From NCBI RefSeq assembly GCF_030815985.1, contig NZ_JAUSXM010000001.1, positions 5,766,001 through 5,830,000 on the forward strand: 64,000 nucleotides of DNA. Direction: 5' to 3'. Shown here piece after piece: positions 44,981 to 53,248 of the stretch (its first letter is position 1; each line of letters opens with the position of its first letter). This DNA comes from Paenibacillus sp. W2I17. GTDB taxonomy: Bacteria; Bacillota; Bacilli; Paenibacillales; Paenibacillaceae. The position numbers were made by a program, and so were the translations under genes. Under the pieces are notes generated by a model. That model saw only the letters and a program-made list of their open reading frames with translations. It was not told the DNA's origin and ran no database searches.

Positions 44981-45006
44981 CCGCCTGCTTTGCAGGCGGT
45001 TTTTTT
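44981..45006 (+). terminator. terminator of the mnt operon
   Basis: CCGCCTGC and GCAGGCGG pair perfectly around a TTT loop, followed by seven T residues. Confidence 0.92.
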
Positions 45007-45113
45007 GATTGGACTGTGAACGAAGAAAAATTCAATAGCAGCCCCTCCTGCTGGAGTGAGCTGCTATGAGGATGCCTAAAGGGAGGCTATGAGGTAGAAG
45101 AATATAACAATCC

Positions 45114-46247
45114 TTACGGTTTCAAAGGCACCCGATGAACCCCTTGGCTTCCTCCCGGTGCAGTCCCGAGATATACATATTTCCCTTGGTTTACGGCCGT
45201 GGTGATGCCATACAATGTTCCTTCCGGATCATGCCAACTACTAATAAGCTCTCCTTCTGGTCCATATTCTGCAACAAGTCCGTGTTTCACCGGGGCACTG
45301 GCTCCATTTAACAAGGACTGTGGAACTTTGGACATCGTCGCTGCTAACCAAGGGTGACTATGCATGTAATCTGCAAAAGACAGACGGGTTGTGAATACCC
45401 CTACCCAAAAGTGTCCCTGTGCGTCACGGGTGATATTGTCTGGAAACCCAGCCAGATTCTCCGCAAAAATATCAGATGTACCTTGTTTGGGGCCCTTTAA
45501 CCAGTACCGGGTCAACTGATAATGATACGATTCTGCGACTAGCACGAAGTCCTCTTCGGCAGACAGTACGACCCCATTGGCAAAATATAAATCCTTAAGC
45601 AGAACGGTCGTCTGCTTGGTCAGTGGATCATATTTCAACAATCGTCCATGCGGTTTATTCTCAGCAATTTCTTTGAACATGACTTTGCCATAGTTAGAGG
45701 TATCGGAGAAATAAATCGATCCGTCTTGCGCGATGTCCAGTTCGTTCGCCAGGTAGATCGGCCCCCCATCTACTTCAGTGGTTAGTACTTCGATGTTTCC
45801 GTTGGGGTCAATGGACAGGAGCCCTTTCTGAATATCCGCCACAATCAAATTTCCGGCAGCATCAAATTTCAGGCCGTTAGGTGTTCCGTGGGTATCAGCG
45901 AATACCTCTGCTGGCTGTGCCTTGTCCTCGGCGTCAAAGGTTACTCTGTAGATTTTGCCGTCGGAGTCACCCGCATACAGTCGCCCTTCTTTATCAAAAG
46001 TGATAAATTCCGGGAACTTCGCGCGGTCTGTAACCAATTCAGCGGAGCTAAGTTTGTTGTTCTCTTTCCAGGGACCCTCCTTCTCAAAAGAAGGAGCAAT
46101 AGGTGCAGACCAAACAGCGGGTTCTACCGGGGCGGGCATTAGCAGGAATACAACGATTCCCAGCACAATTACCCCTAGCAGGGTCAGGCTCCATCTACGA
46201 ATTTGTTGACCAGTGGATCGTTTGCGTTGTTTTTGTTCTGTTGACAT
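45114..46247 (-). CDS. SMP-30/gluconolactonase (strictosidine synthase-like) protein
   Basis: A 377-residue six-bladed beta-propeller hydrolase of the SMP-30/strictosidine synthase-like superfamily. A transmembrane anchor lies near residues 16-37 ('WSLTLLGVIVLGIVVFLLM'), so the propeller faces outward. Typical blocks are 'DKEGRLYAGDSDGKIYRV', 'GTPNGLKFDAAGNLIVAD', 'ELDIAQDGSIYFSD' and 'FPDNITRDAQGHFWVG', with the metal-binding Asn and Asp residues in place. It may hydrolyse a lactone or ester. ATG 46247 has AGGAGG 6 bases upstream. It is divergent from a TetR gene, which very likely regulates it. Confidence 0.88.
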   Translation of the reverse strand: MSTEQKQRKRSTGQQIRRWSLTLLGVIVLGIVVFLLMPAPVEPAVWSAPIAPSFEKEGPWKENNKLSSAELVTDRAKFPEFITFDKEGRLYAGDSDGKIYRVTFDAEDKAQPAEVFADTHGTPNGLKFDAAGNLIVADIQKGLLSIDPNGNIEVLTTEVDGGPIYLANELDIAQDGSIYFSDTSNYGKVMFKEIAENKPHGRLLKYDPLTKQTTVLLKDLYFANGVVLSAEEDFVLVAESYHYQLTRYWLKGPKQGTSDIFAENLAGFPDNITRDAQGHFWVGVFTTRLSFADYMHSHPWLAATMSKVPQSLLNGASAPVKHGLVAEYGPEGELISSWHDPEGTLYGITTAVNQGKYVYLGTAPGGSQGVHRVPLKP

Positions 46248-46291
46248 ATTAATCCTCCTAATAGTGTTTCTGTTGTCCTTTGTCATAGCGT

Positions 46292-46426
46292 GCAGTTAAC
46301 TGCCACTACATGATCCGGCGTGTCCTTCGCACCGACAGAGGCGTTCTCCCCCGTACCACTCACGTTGAGAGAGTTATCTCCGTCGAGCCTGGCACAGAAA
46401 TAGAAATCGCACGCCACGGTTACGTT
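46292..46426 (-). ncRNA. foldable leader of the SMP-30 gene, unknown type
   Basis: Read towards the SMP-30 gene, GGCGTG and CACGCC can close a multi-base stem around about 90 bases. Inside, CGACGGAG pairs with CTCTGTCG, then CTCTC with GGGAG, then CGT-GAGTGGT-ACG as the tip. A second hairpin centred on GCAGTTAACTGC (46292-46303) follows before the ribosome binding site. The segment is much more GC-rich than its surroundings. It matches no riboswitch class that I can recall. It could be a regulatory leader or a DNA-level structure. Confidence 0.4.
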
Positions 46427-46471
46427 CTTCCACCCAAAGGACATCAATTAATAATACGTTGTTTTTTTAAA

Positions 46472-46485
46472 GAAACAATGTTACC
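46472..46485. promoter_or_regulatory. operator-like box A, GAAACAATGTTACC
   Basis: On the reverse strand this reads GGTAACATTGTTTC and matches box B in 12 of 14 positions. It lies downstream of the SMP-30 promoter, in the leader. Confidence 0.5.
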
Positions 46486-46537
46486 TTGACTCCAAAAAAA
46501 TAATGCAAATTTTAAAAAAAATGAGCATGAGACCATT

Positions 46538-46577
46538 TTTGGTAACTATGTTTCTTATAAGAATCATAGTAACCAAA
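46538..46577. promoter_or_regulatory. 40-bp near-perfect palindrome holding two operator boxes
   Basis: The segment is self-complementary in about 36 of 40 positions. It is built of box B, GGTAACTATGTTTC (46541-46554), and box C, its inverted near-copy GAATCATAGTAACC (46561-46574), with TTCTTATAAGAA at the centre. It covers the -10 of the SMP-30 promoter, so binding there should repress transcription. Confidence 0.7.
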
Positions 46578-46595
46578 AGGAAACGATTGTGTCAA
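46566..46595 (-). promoter_or_regulatory. promoter of the SMP-30 gene
   Basis: On the minus strand TTGACA (46590-46595) and TACTAT (46566-46571) are spaced by 18 bases. The -10 lies inside the 40-bp palindrome. Confidence 0.55.
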
Positions 46596-46621
46596 ATTCT
46601 TTTTTTATCATGATGACTTCA

Positions 46622-46650
46622 TTGACAACTTTTCTGCTAATGATTAAAAT
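46622..46650 (+). promoter_or_regulatory. promoter of the TetR gene
   Basis: TTGACA and TAAAAT spaced by exactly 17 bases, about 50 bases before the TetR start. Confidence 0.65.
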
Positions 46651-46663
46651 GCCTGTTAGAAGT

Positions 46664-46680
46664 CGGAAACTTTGTTTCCG
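46664..46680. promoter_or_regulatory. operator-like palindrome D before the TetR gene
   Basis: CGGAAAC-TTT-GTTTCCG is a perfect inverted repeat. Its GGAAACTTTGTTTC core matches box B in 12 of 14 positions. It lies just after the -10 of the TetR promoter, suited to autorepression. Confidence 0.65.
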
Positions 46681-46700
46681 GTCAGAAACGTGATAACTAA

Positions 46701-47396
46701 TTGAAGGTGATCCTTATCAGTAGCGAAGACAAGCCCTCACCATCCAAGGGGCGGGCATTAAAAACATATCAGCAAGCTCGCCTGCAAAACACGGAAAATC
46801 TCCGTAAGCTTGTGGTTGATGCGGCTGCATCCATTTTGCAGGAAGAAGGGCCGGAGGCTGTTACTGTACGCAGAGTATCGCAAAAGATGGGCTGCTCCAC
46901 CAAGATCATTTACAGTTTGTTTGTCAATAAAGAGGGTCTGGCCCAGCAGTTGTATCTGGAGGGCTGCAAATTGCTCGCCAAGCGTTTGGAAGAAGTGCCG
47001 CCGTCCTCTGACTTCTTGCAGCATTTACTGGATTTGGGGGAAGCCTTCTGGCAGTTTGCGCAGGATTATACCAGCTACTATAAGCTGATGTTCGGAGGGG
47101 CTTTTGCCGAGTTCAAGCCGGATGCAGAGAGTATGCAGGGAACGATGACTGCCATACACCGCTTGCTGATTCTAATTAGCACTGCCCAGAAGCAAGGACA
47201 GATTTCGGACCAGGAAGAGACCGAAACTCTTGTCAGTACTATATGGGCATCGCTGCACGGTGTAATCCACCTGCATATGGGCGGGTTCCTTGGTGATGTA
47301 AAGGCAGCCCATACCGTATATAAACAAGCCATGAATCTGATGTCCCAATCCTTGTTTGCAGTATCCAAGCCAGACAGAGGAGCGGACAGGGGGTAA
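46701..47396 (+). CDS. TetR/AcrR family transcriptional regulator
   Basis: A 231-residue TetR-type repressor with an N-terminal helix-turn-helix ('EGPEAVTVRRVSQKMGCSTK', then 'IIYSLFVNKEGLAQQLY') at about residues 50-90. The C-terminal WHG-type domain contains 'LYLEGCKLLAKRLEEVP' and 'YTSYYKLMFGGAFAEF', seen in TetR proteins of the WHG subgroup. The first 30 residues are disordered. TTG 46701 is the listed start; GTG 46707 is possible, and ribosome binding sites are weak for both. It is divergent from SMP-30 with shared operator boxes. Confidence 0.85.
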   Translation: MKVILISSEDKPSPSKGRALKTYQQARLQNTENLRKLVVDAAASILQEEGPEAVTVRRVSQKMGCSTKIIYSLFVNKEGLAQQLYLEGCKLLAKRLEEVPPSSDFLQHLLDLGEAFWQFAQDYTSYYKLMFGGAFAEFKPDAESMQGTMTAIHRLLILISTAQKQGQISDQEETETLVSTIWASLHGVIHLHMGGFLGDVKAAHTVYKQAMNLMSQSLFAVSKPDRGADRG

Positions 47397-47787
47397 TTGG
47401 ATTTAATCTTGGCTACGGGGTTAGGCAGGGAAAACAGGCAGATTGACAAAGGTTAAGCTAAAAGCGGTTCATCCTGTAGGAGATGGATCGTTTTTTTATT
47501 TAGGAAATTATATATTACATAAAATGTAATAACTTCGAAGTTTAATCCTGAGCGGGTTATTTTGTTGCAGGTCGACGATCTGTGGTAAAATGTCGTTAGC
47601 TGTGACGTCCGGAGCGTCCGTTTTTGCGGATGCCGGGCGATCTTGTTGTGAGAGAATGTTTAAATAGATAAAGAGAACCTTTAAGTTGAACTGGAGAACC
47701 ATTGTGGAACGTGGAGGGTCCGCTTAGTGCTTGAATGGATATCCATGAGTTCAACTTGGAGAGAAACAACCTAGGAGGAAATACTGT
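47397..47787. other. intergenic region with foldable leader before the HAD gene
   Basis: After a terminator-like hairpin near 47463-47497 there is a possible promoter (TTGTTG, 18 bases, TAAAAT, near 47563-47592). Then come a strong hairpin CCGG-A-GCGTCCG/CGGATGC-CGG (about 47607-47635) and a 10-bp inverted repeat AAGTTGAACT/AGTTCAACTT (47683-47692, 47748-47757). These suggest a structured leader of unknown type. Confidence 0.45.
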
Positions 47788-48537
47788 ATGAGTGAATTGA
47801 AATACAAATTGCTAGCACTGGATATGGATGGAACATTACTTAACGATAATCATGAAATTACACAGGAGACCGCCAAGTGGATTCAAATTGCCATTCGTCG
47901 GGGTGTACATGTGTGCCTTTCCACGGGAAGAGCCGTATTCCACGCGATGCCTTATGCGGTTCAACTTGGACTGGAGACACCAATGGTTACCGTTAACGGT
48001 AGTGAGGTCTGGAAAGCACCGCATGACCTGCATATGCGTCATCTGATGGACCCGGCATTGATTCGCCAAATGCAGGAGATTGGTGAGAAATATAACAGCT
48101 GGTACTGGGCATACTCCGTGGAAGAGCTGTTCAACCGTGATCGCTGGACGGACAATATTGAAGGTCTGGAGTGGCTGAAATTCGGCTTTAATACCGAAGT
48201 GGATGAAGTGCGTCACCAGATCATGATGGAACTGCAACAAATGGGCGGTCTGCAAATGACCAACTCCTCGCCCGTTAATATTGAGATCAACCCTGCTGGC
48301 GTATCCAAAGCCAGTGGTGTAGCTGAAGTTTGCAAACTGCTGGGTATAGAGATGTCCGAAGTTGTTGCTGTCGGAGACAGTTTGAATGATCTGGCTGTCA
48401 TTGAGGCCGTGGGTCTTGGTGTGGCTATGGGAAATGCTCAGGAGCAGGTGAAGGAAGCGGCTGATCTGATCGTAGCGAGTAACAATGAAGACGGCATCGT
48501 CGAAGTGATCCGTGAACATATTTTGAAGGGGGAGTAA
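47788..48537 (+). CDS. Cof-type HAD family hydrolase
   Basis: A 249-residue HAD-superfamily phosphatase of subfamily IIB. Motif I is 'LALDMDGTLLND' (residues 9-20) with the nucleophile Asp, motif II is 'LSTGRA', motif III lies at Lys of 'GVSKASGV', and motif IV is 'VAVGDSLNDLAV'. The cap domain spans about residues 85-185. Cof-type enzymes dephosphorylate sugar phosphates, FMN or PLP; the true substrate is unknown. AGGAGG precedes the ATG. The next gene starts 3 bases after its stop. Confidence 0.92.
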   Translation: MSELKYKLLALDMDGTLLNDNHEITQETAKWIQIAIRRGVHVCLSTGRAVFHAMPYAVQLGLETPMVTVNGSEVWKAPHDLHMRHLMDPALIRQMQEIGEKYNSWYWAYSVEELFNRDRWTDNIEGLEWLKFGFNTEVDEVRHQIMMELQQMGGLQMTNSSPVNIEINPAGVSKASGVAEVCKLLGIEMSEVVAVGDSLNDLAVIEAVGLGVAMGNAQEQVKEAADLIVASNNEDGIVEVIREHILKGE

Positions 48538-48540
48538 CTT

Positions 48541-49032
48541 TTGCTCGCAACCATTGCCTGGATTTTAATTGTGCTGCTGTTTGCAGTGGGGATGGCTGGA
48601 ACGGTATATCCCATACTGCCTGGTGCTGTAGCGATTTTCTTCGCGTTTCTGGTCTACGGCTGGTTCTTCAGCTTTGATCCGTTTGGTGTGTGGTTCTGGA
48701 TCATTCAGATTCTGATTGTTGTTGTGTTGTTTGTGGCTGATTATGTTGTCAGTGCATGGGGCGTGAAGAAGTTTGGTGGCTCCAAGTTATCAACAACGCT
48801 GAGTACCATTGGTGTTATCATTGGTCCATTTGTCATTCCGGCATTCGGACTGGTGCTGGGACCATTTATCGGTGCATTTATCGGGGAACTGATCGGAGGG
48901 TCTTCACCTTCCAAAGCGTCGAAAGTTGGATTTGGTTCCGTCGTGGGGCTGTTTACGAGTACTGTGATGAAAATTATTTTGCAAATCGTCATGATTGTTC
49001 TCTTTATTATCTGGGTGGTAAGATTCGCCTAA
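48541..49032 (+). CDS. DUF456 family membrane protein
   Basis: A 163-residue membrane protein with about five helices and glycine-rich segments. 'GTVYPILPGAVAIFFAFLVY' and 'GPFIGAFIGELIGG' are diagnostic of DUF456 (YqgC-like), a widespread family of unknown function. The start is TTG 48541 with GGGGGAG ahead of it. The gene is translationally close to the HAD phosphatase and is probably co-transcribed. Confidence 0.85.
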   Translation: MLATIAWILIVLLFAVGMAGTVYPILPGAVAIFFAFLVYGWFFSFDPFGVWFWIIQILIVVVLFVADYVVSAWGVKKFGGSKLSTTLSTIGVIIGPFVIPAFGLVLGPFIGAFIGELIGGSSPSKASKVGFGSVVGLFTSTVMKIILQIVMIVLFIIWVVRFA

Positions 49033-49093
49033 ACGTTCAGGATTAGCTTCAACGGGATGCACCACCGGTGTGGAGGAAAGAAGGGGAATTCGT

Positions 49094-50722
49094 TTGTCTA
49101 AGAAAGAAACATTCATTAGGGGTACGCTCATTCTGGCGGCAGCTGCGCTGATCGCAAGAGTACTCGGATTGGTTCAACGGGTGCCGCTGGAGCATATCCT
49201 CGGAGATGTTGGTAACGCATCGTTTACGATCTCCAATACGGTATATTTAATGCTGTTAACTGTAGCAACGGCGGGCATACCGAGCACACTGAGTAAAATG
49301 GTATCGGAACGCTATGCGCTCGGACGCGCGAGTGAAGCCCAACAGATCTACCGTGCAGCCCTGATCTTTGCGGCTGTTGCCGGGGTAGTCATGTCTGCTT
49401 TATTGTGGTTCGCGGCACCTTATTATGCTACGTATGTCTCCAAAGTACCGGAGTCGGTCAGCGCCATTCGCGCCTTGGCTCCAGCCTTGCTGCTGTTCCC
49501 GGCCATTGCGATGATGCGTGGATATTTCCAAGGACGCGGGAACATGACAGCGGGTGGTATTTCACAGATTGTTGAACAGTTCGCCCGTGTAGGTACAGCC
49601 ATTATCGTGGCTTATGTCATGCTGCAATGGAATTATGATGACCAGACAATTGCTGCGGGTGCCTCATTTGGTGGAGTATTAGGAAGTGTGGGTGCCTTCG
49701 GTGTCATGCTGTACTTCACCTTGAAGCTGCGTCGTAGTGACCGTGCGGCCCAATTGAATTACGAACGTGCAGAACAGTTGCCGATGCGAGGCATCTACAG
49801 TGATATCTTCAAGTTGTCTATTCCAATTGTGCTGTCCTCACTTGCGGTTCCAGCCATTAACTTCATCGATTCATCCCTTGTGGTACCACTGCTTAGTGGC
49901 CAGATCGGACTCGAAGAAGCAACAGGTGTACTTGCGATCCTGGGTGCGAAAGCCCAAAGTATTGCGGGTATTCCTCCGATTCTGGCTATCGCTTTGAGTC
50001 AATCGTTGGTGCCTGTCATCTCGGCAGCATTTGCCCGCAAGGATGAAGCGCATCTGAAGAGTCAGGTTACACTTGCGTTGCGCATTTCGATTCTGACAGG
50101 AATGCCGATTGTCATTGCACTTTGTGCGGCAGCCTATTCGGTTAACGGATTGCTGTTTACCAATCTGGATGGAACGCCCATCATTGCCTTGCTAACATTC
50201 GGTACCATTTTCCAGATTACGATGATGACCACCAACTCCATTTTGCTTGGAGTAGGTAAACCGCGGATTACGATGATCAGTGTCGCAGCAGGTGTTGTGA
50301 TCAAACTGATCGCAAGTCTGATTCTGGCGCCGATCTTTGGCATTTACGGTATCATTATTGCAACAGCCCTTTGTTTCCTGGTCATCACGTACCTGAATCT
50401 GCGGGTCCTTCGCAAAATCGTTGATTTCTCCATCATGGGAGATCGTTGGAAAGGATTTATCATTACGGTCTTGCTTGCAGCAGGTGTAGGATTTGCAACG
50501 AACTGGATTGGCAATACGATCTTTGGACTGTTCCTGCCAGCGCGTGTATCCTTCCTGTTTACCTGCCTTGTGGTTGGTGTGCTTGTGGTGGTGGTGTATC
50601 TGGTTCTCATGGTCGTGCTGCGTGTACTGCGCAAGGACGAGCTGGGCAGTTACCCTCGTATTCTGCAAAAAATTCTTCGTCCACTTATGCGTCTTCAGCG
50701 TGGAGCTGGGCAAAGAGGTTAA
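49094..50722 (+). CDS. MOP-family flippase (MurJ/SpoVB/YtgP type)
   Basis: A 542-residue membrane protein with about 14 helices of the MATE/MOP superfamily. 'GIPSTLSKMVSERYALGR' and 'MMRGYFQGRGNMTAGGISQIVEQFAR' (split) are hallmarks of the SpoVB/YtgP branch, which includes the B. subtilis lipid II flippase MurJ (YtgP). The protein would export lipid-linked cell-wall precursors. TTG 49094 has AAGGGG 9 bases upstream; GTG 49070 is an in-frame alternative. It follows DUF456 by about 60 bases. Confidence 0.88.
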   Translation: MSKKETFIRGTLILAAAALIARVLGLVQRVPLEHILGDVGNASFTISNTVYLMLLTVATAGIPSTLSKMVSERYALGRASEAQQIYRAALIFAAVAGVVMSALLWFAAPYYATYVSKVPESVSAIRALAPALLLFPAIAMMRGYFQGRGNMTAGGISQIVEQFARVGTAIIVAYVMLQWNYDDQTIAAGASFGGVLGSVGAFGVMLYFTLKLRRSDRAAQLNYERAEQLPMRGIYSDIFKLSIPIVLSSLAVPAINFIDSSLVVPLLSGQIGLEEATGVLAILGAKAQSIAGIPPILAIALSQSLVPVISAAFARKDEAHLKSQVTLALRISILTGMPIVIALCAAAYSVNGLLFTNLDGTPIIALLTFGTIFQITMMTTNSILLGVGKPRITMISVAAGVVIKLIASLILAPIFGIYGIIIATALCFLVITYLNLRVLRKIVDFSIMGDRWKGFIITVLLAAGVGFATNWIGNTIFGLFLPARVSFLFTCLVVGVLVVVVYLVLMVVLRVLRKDELGSYPRILQKILRPLMRLQRGAGQRG

Positions 50723-50773
50723 AAATGCAAGGAGTATCATTCAAGCATTAATATTTTGTGAAAATAGGATACA

Positions 50774-50808
50774 AGCTCTGTCTGCTATTGAAGCGGACAG
50801 GGCTTTTT
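50774..50808 (+). terminator. terminator after the flippase gene
   Basis: AGCTCTGTC-GC and GC-GACAGGGCT pair around a TATTGAA loop, followed by five T residues. Confidence 0.75.
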
Positions 50809-50924
50809 GTATAGTTAAAATGAGCTGATCGACTGAGCTCGACATTAGCCTCGCAAGCAAGCATTAGCGGTACATTGGGGTATTCACATCACCCGTCTTT
50901 GCCTGCTCTATTTGGTCTTTAGCA

Positions 50925-52211
50925 TTAGTGTGTGATGGCTTTAGCATCATGAGCCAGTGCTGTTTTCAGCATGCCATACCGGTGTTCGTGACTCATCTCA
51001 AACAGCCATGGCCGACGTGGTGCCGTCAGATAACCGAGACTATCCCGAGTCTGAAGCCAGTCATGTCTGGTGATCGGTTCATAAGGCGTGTCCCCCCATA
51101 CGGCGAGCAGCTCCGGACTATATAATCGTTGCTCTTCTGGAAGCCATTCCTCATCCAGTAACGCCTGAGCGTATAATGAATGTTCACCCGCCTCGTCTTC
51201 ACGATTGGTAAACAGCCCAGGCCAATATTCAGCGCGCGAGCCACGATGGGGAACCAAACGTGCGAACTCCAACACTTGTGAGTGTACTTGCTCCACGCCA
51301 AACAACAGGGCATATAGGCCTTTGCCAAACATGATTCGCTCATCCAACTTGCCAAAATGTTCAATGACGCGTCCTGCGAGTCCTGCTCCCCGTCCAAGAG
51401 GGAAAACGATATGATTCAGACCCGCCAAATTATGCAGATGGAATGCGGGTTTGGAGAGTATTTCTTTTTGAAAATAAGGATGCTGCACTACCCGGCTCTC
51501 GATATAGTTCTGCTCATTAATAATTAATGCCACACTAAGCAGTGAACTGCACCGTTCCAGCCAAAAGCGTTCCCAAAACGGCGTCATAAACGCCGATACG
51601 TGAAAGTGCGACAAGAGATGGAAACAGCTTCGTCCGATCCGGCGACTGTTCATATACAGCTGAAGCTGGGGATATGCATCCTGGAAAATGAGTGCATTGC
51701 ATCGCTCCAGCAGCCGATACATATGCTCGCGATCGCTTTGATTCTGTAGATTATGCATTAAGTCACTCTGAAGATCTGTCATGTGATATCCGCCGTTGCG
51801 AGAGACCATATGGGCCAGCAGTGCCCAATGCAGTTCGGGATATTGCTCATAACATTCCAGATAGGCTGCCGTGCGGGTGATATTACTCCGATTATGCTCC
51901 TGGGTCAGTGTCTTAATCTCTTCCAGAATGATGCAATCTTCTTCGCAGACGAGTGCGCTTTGAACCTGGTCCGTGCGTGCAAAAGACTTGCCGCTGGCAG
52001 GTAACAAACGCTCCACCTCAGACTGTAAGGCAGCTGCCGTATCTGTATCCCACTCGATGTCACGCAAAGGGTGACGAAGCTGTGTAGAAGCTTGCCATGT
52101 AGCCTGTTTGCCACGCCAGATTTCCCGGGCAGCACCCGGAATGGAACGGACCATCTGCAGGAGGGAGCCGTGATGTTGTTCGCTGGAAGAATCGGTTCTG
52201 GTGGAAGTCAT
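50925..52211 (-). CDS. DUF2515 family protein
   Basis: A 428-residue soluble protein of the DUF2515 family (YppC-like). 'EHNRSNITRTAAYLECYEQYPELHWALLAHMVSRNGG' (split) and 'IINEQNYIESRVV' are the typical core blocks, and 'HNLAGLNHIVFPLGR' follows. The function is unknown; the family is confined to Bacillales. ATG 52211 with AAAGGATG upstream is preferred to 52229. It is divergent from a thioredoxin-like gene. Confidence 0.85.
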   Translation of the reverse strand: MTSTRTDSSSEQHHGSLLQMVRSIPGAAREIWRGKQATWQASTQLRHPLRDIEWDTDTAAALQSEVERLLPASGKSFARTDQVQSALVCEEDCIILEEIKTLTQEHNRSNITRTAAYLECYEQYPELHWALLAHMVSRNGGYHMTDLQSDLMHNLQNQSDREHMYRLLERCNALIFQDAYPQLQLYMNSRRIGRSCFHLLSHFHVSAFMTPFWERFWLERCSSLLSVALIINEQNYIESRVVQHPYFQKEILSKPAFHLHNLAGLNHIVFPLGRGAGLAGRVIEHFGKLDERIMFGKGLYALLFGVEQVHSQVLEFARLVPHRGSRAEYWPGLFTNREDEAGEHSLYAQALLDEEWLPEEQRLYSPELLAVWGDTPYEPITRHDWLQTRDSLGYLTAPRRPWLFEMSHEHRYGMLKTALAHDAKAITH

Positions 52212-52353
52212 GATGTGACATCCTTTCATGATGTTCTGGGTTTAATTTCACAGACCATGTGGTTTATTCTAAGTATGCGCTGATTATTTGACTTCCACTC
52301 GCCAATTTGCTTCACTTAGGGTAAGACAAGGTACAGAAAGGGAGATGAACCGA

Positions 52354-52698
52354 ATGGAACAGATTACTTCCAAACCGGCTTTTGATGTAGCCATCCAATC
52401 CCCACGTTTGACGATTGCCGTATTCAAGGCAGACTGGTGTGGTGACTGCAAATACATCGATCCGTTTATGCCTGAGGTTGAAGAGAAATATGCACGTGAA
52501 CTGACTTTGATTGAGGTCGACGTGGATCAGGTTGGAACCGTTAGTGAAGAGCAGAATATTCTTGGCATTCCAAGCTTTGTGGCGTATTCAGATGGCCGCG
52601 AACTCGTACGGTATGTGAACAAGCTGCGCAAGTCGAGAGAAGAGATCGAGCAGTTCCTGGATCGCGCAGTTGAGGTGTACAACACGATCCATAAATGA
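52354..52698 (+). CDS. thioredoxin family protein
   Basis: A 114-residue thioredoxin-fold protein with the active site WCGDCKYID near residue 29, an intact CxxC. 'LTLIEVDVDQVGTVSEEQNI' and 'GIPSFVAYSDGREL' (cis-proline) complete the fold. It resembles YtpP/YdbP proteins, which are disulfide reductases or oxidoreductases of unknown target. I use ATG 52354 because AAAGGGAG lies nine bases upstream. It is divergent from DUF2515. Confidence 0.88.
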   Translation: MEQITSKPAFDVAIQSPRLTIAVFKADWCGDCKYIDPFMPEVEEKYARELTLIEVDVDQVGTVSEEQNILGIPSFVAYSDGRELVRYVNKLRKSREEIEQFLDRAVEVYNTIHK

Positions 52699-53248
52699 TG
52701 TTATATAAGTTCAACTAATGAATATTTACACAGACACACAGACACTCCGACGACAGAATAACCTTTTGATCGCTGTTATCCCCAGATTTCTTTGATCCCT
52801 TTTATAAAGGGGAAATCCGGGGATAAAGGCGAAGCATATGCTTCCGATGCAGCTTTCTTTCAGAAAGCTTTTAGCTCCGCTTCTTCAGGCTATTTCTGTC
52901 CTCTCCGTTATTGTGTAAATGTTTCATTGAACTTATATAAAAGTATGACAGGTTCATGTTGTAAAAGGGTATAATAAAAAGAACGCCATTTCTCTTGAAA
53001 TAGGGAAATGGCGTTTGTGTGTTCAGGATTCTGTTTAAGACACAATTCAACTGGCATATCCCTCAATTACATAACTCCAATGACCTACGGGTCATTATTT
53101 CACCAGACGTTAACATTTTGTCACAAAGCGCGACGTCAATGAACATTTTATCCGGTATAATGAATTTAGTTGTGAAATAAGTGTCAAAGTACCGAAACAA
53201 GCGAAGAATATTCTTCGCCATCTTAAACCAACAGCGGGTGAGAAAAAA
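52699..53248. other. intergenic region with repeat element before ctaA
   Basis: Most of this gap is the repeat element at 52702-52939. An AACGCCATTTC/GAAATGGCGTT hairpin at 52982-53015 may be a weak terminator. The remainder is the ctaA promoter region. Confidence 0.6.
52702..52939. repeat. dispersed repeat copy with terminal inverted repeats, 238 bp
   Basis: Left end TATATAAGTTCAACT, right end CATTGAACTTATATA (13 of 15 pair), each followed inward by TTTACAC or GTGTAAA. The core GATCGCTGTTATCCCC, AGATTTCT and GGGGATAAAGGCGAAGC forms a hairpin related to the one at 33251-33380. No open frame of note. It sits between the thioredoxin and ctaA genes. Confidence 0.75.

Larger units (their letters stand above)
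46248..46700. other. divergent control region of the SMP-30 and TetR genes
   Basis: A 453-bp region with two opposite promoters, four related operator-like boxes and a GC-rich segment that can fold on the SMP-30 side. Details are given in the separate entries. A 59-codon frame on the plus strand (46310-46489) has no ribosome binding site and is rejected as a gene. Confidence 0.7.

Noticed and set aside
46310..46489. 59-codon plus-strand frame in the SMP-30/TetR region
   Set aside because: No ribosome binding site or family resemblance; the frame seems to be open because of the GC-rich foldable segment.
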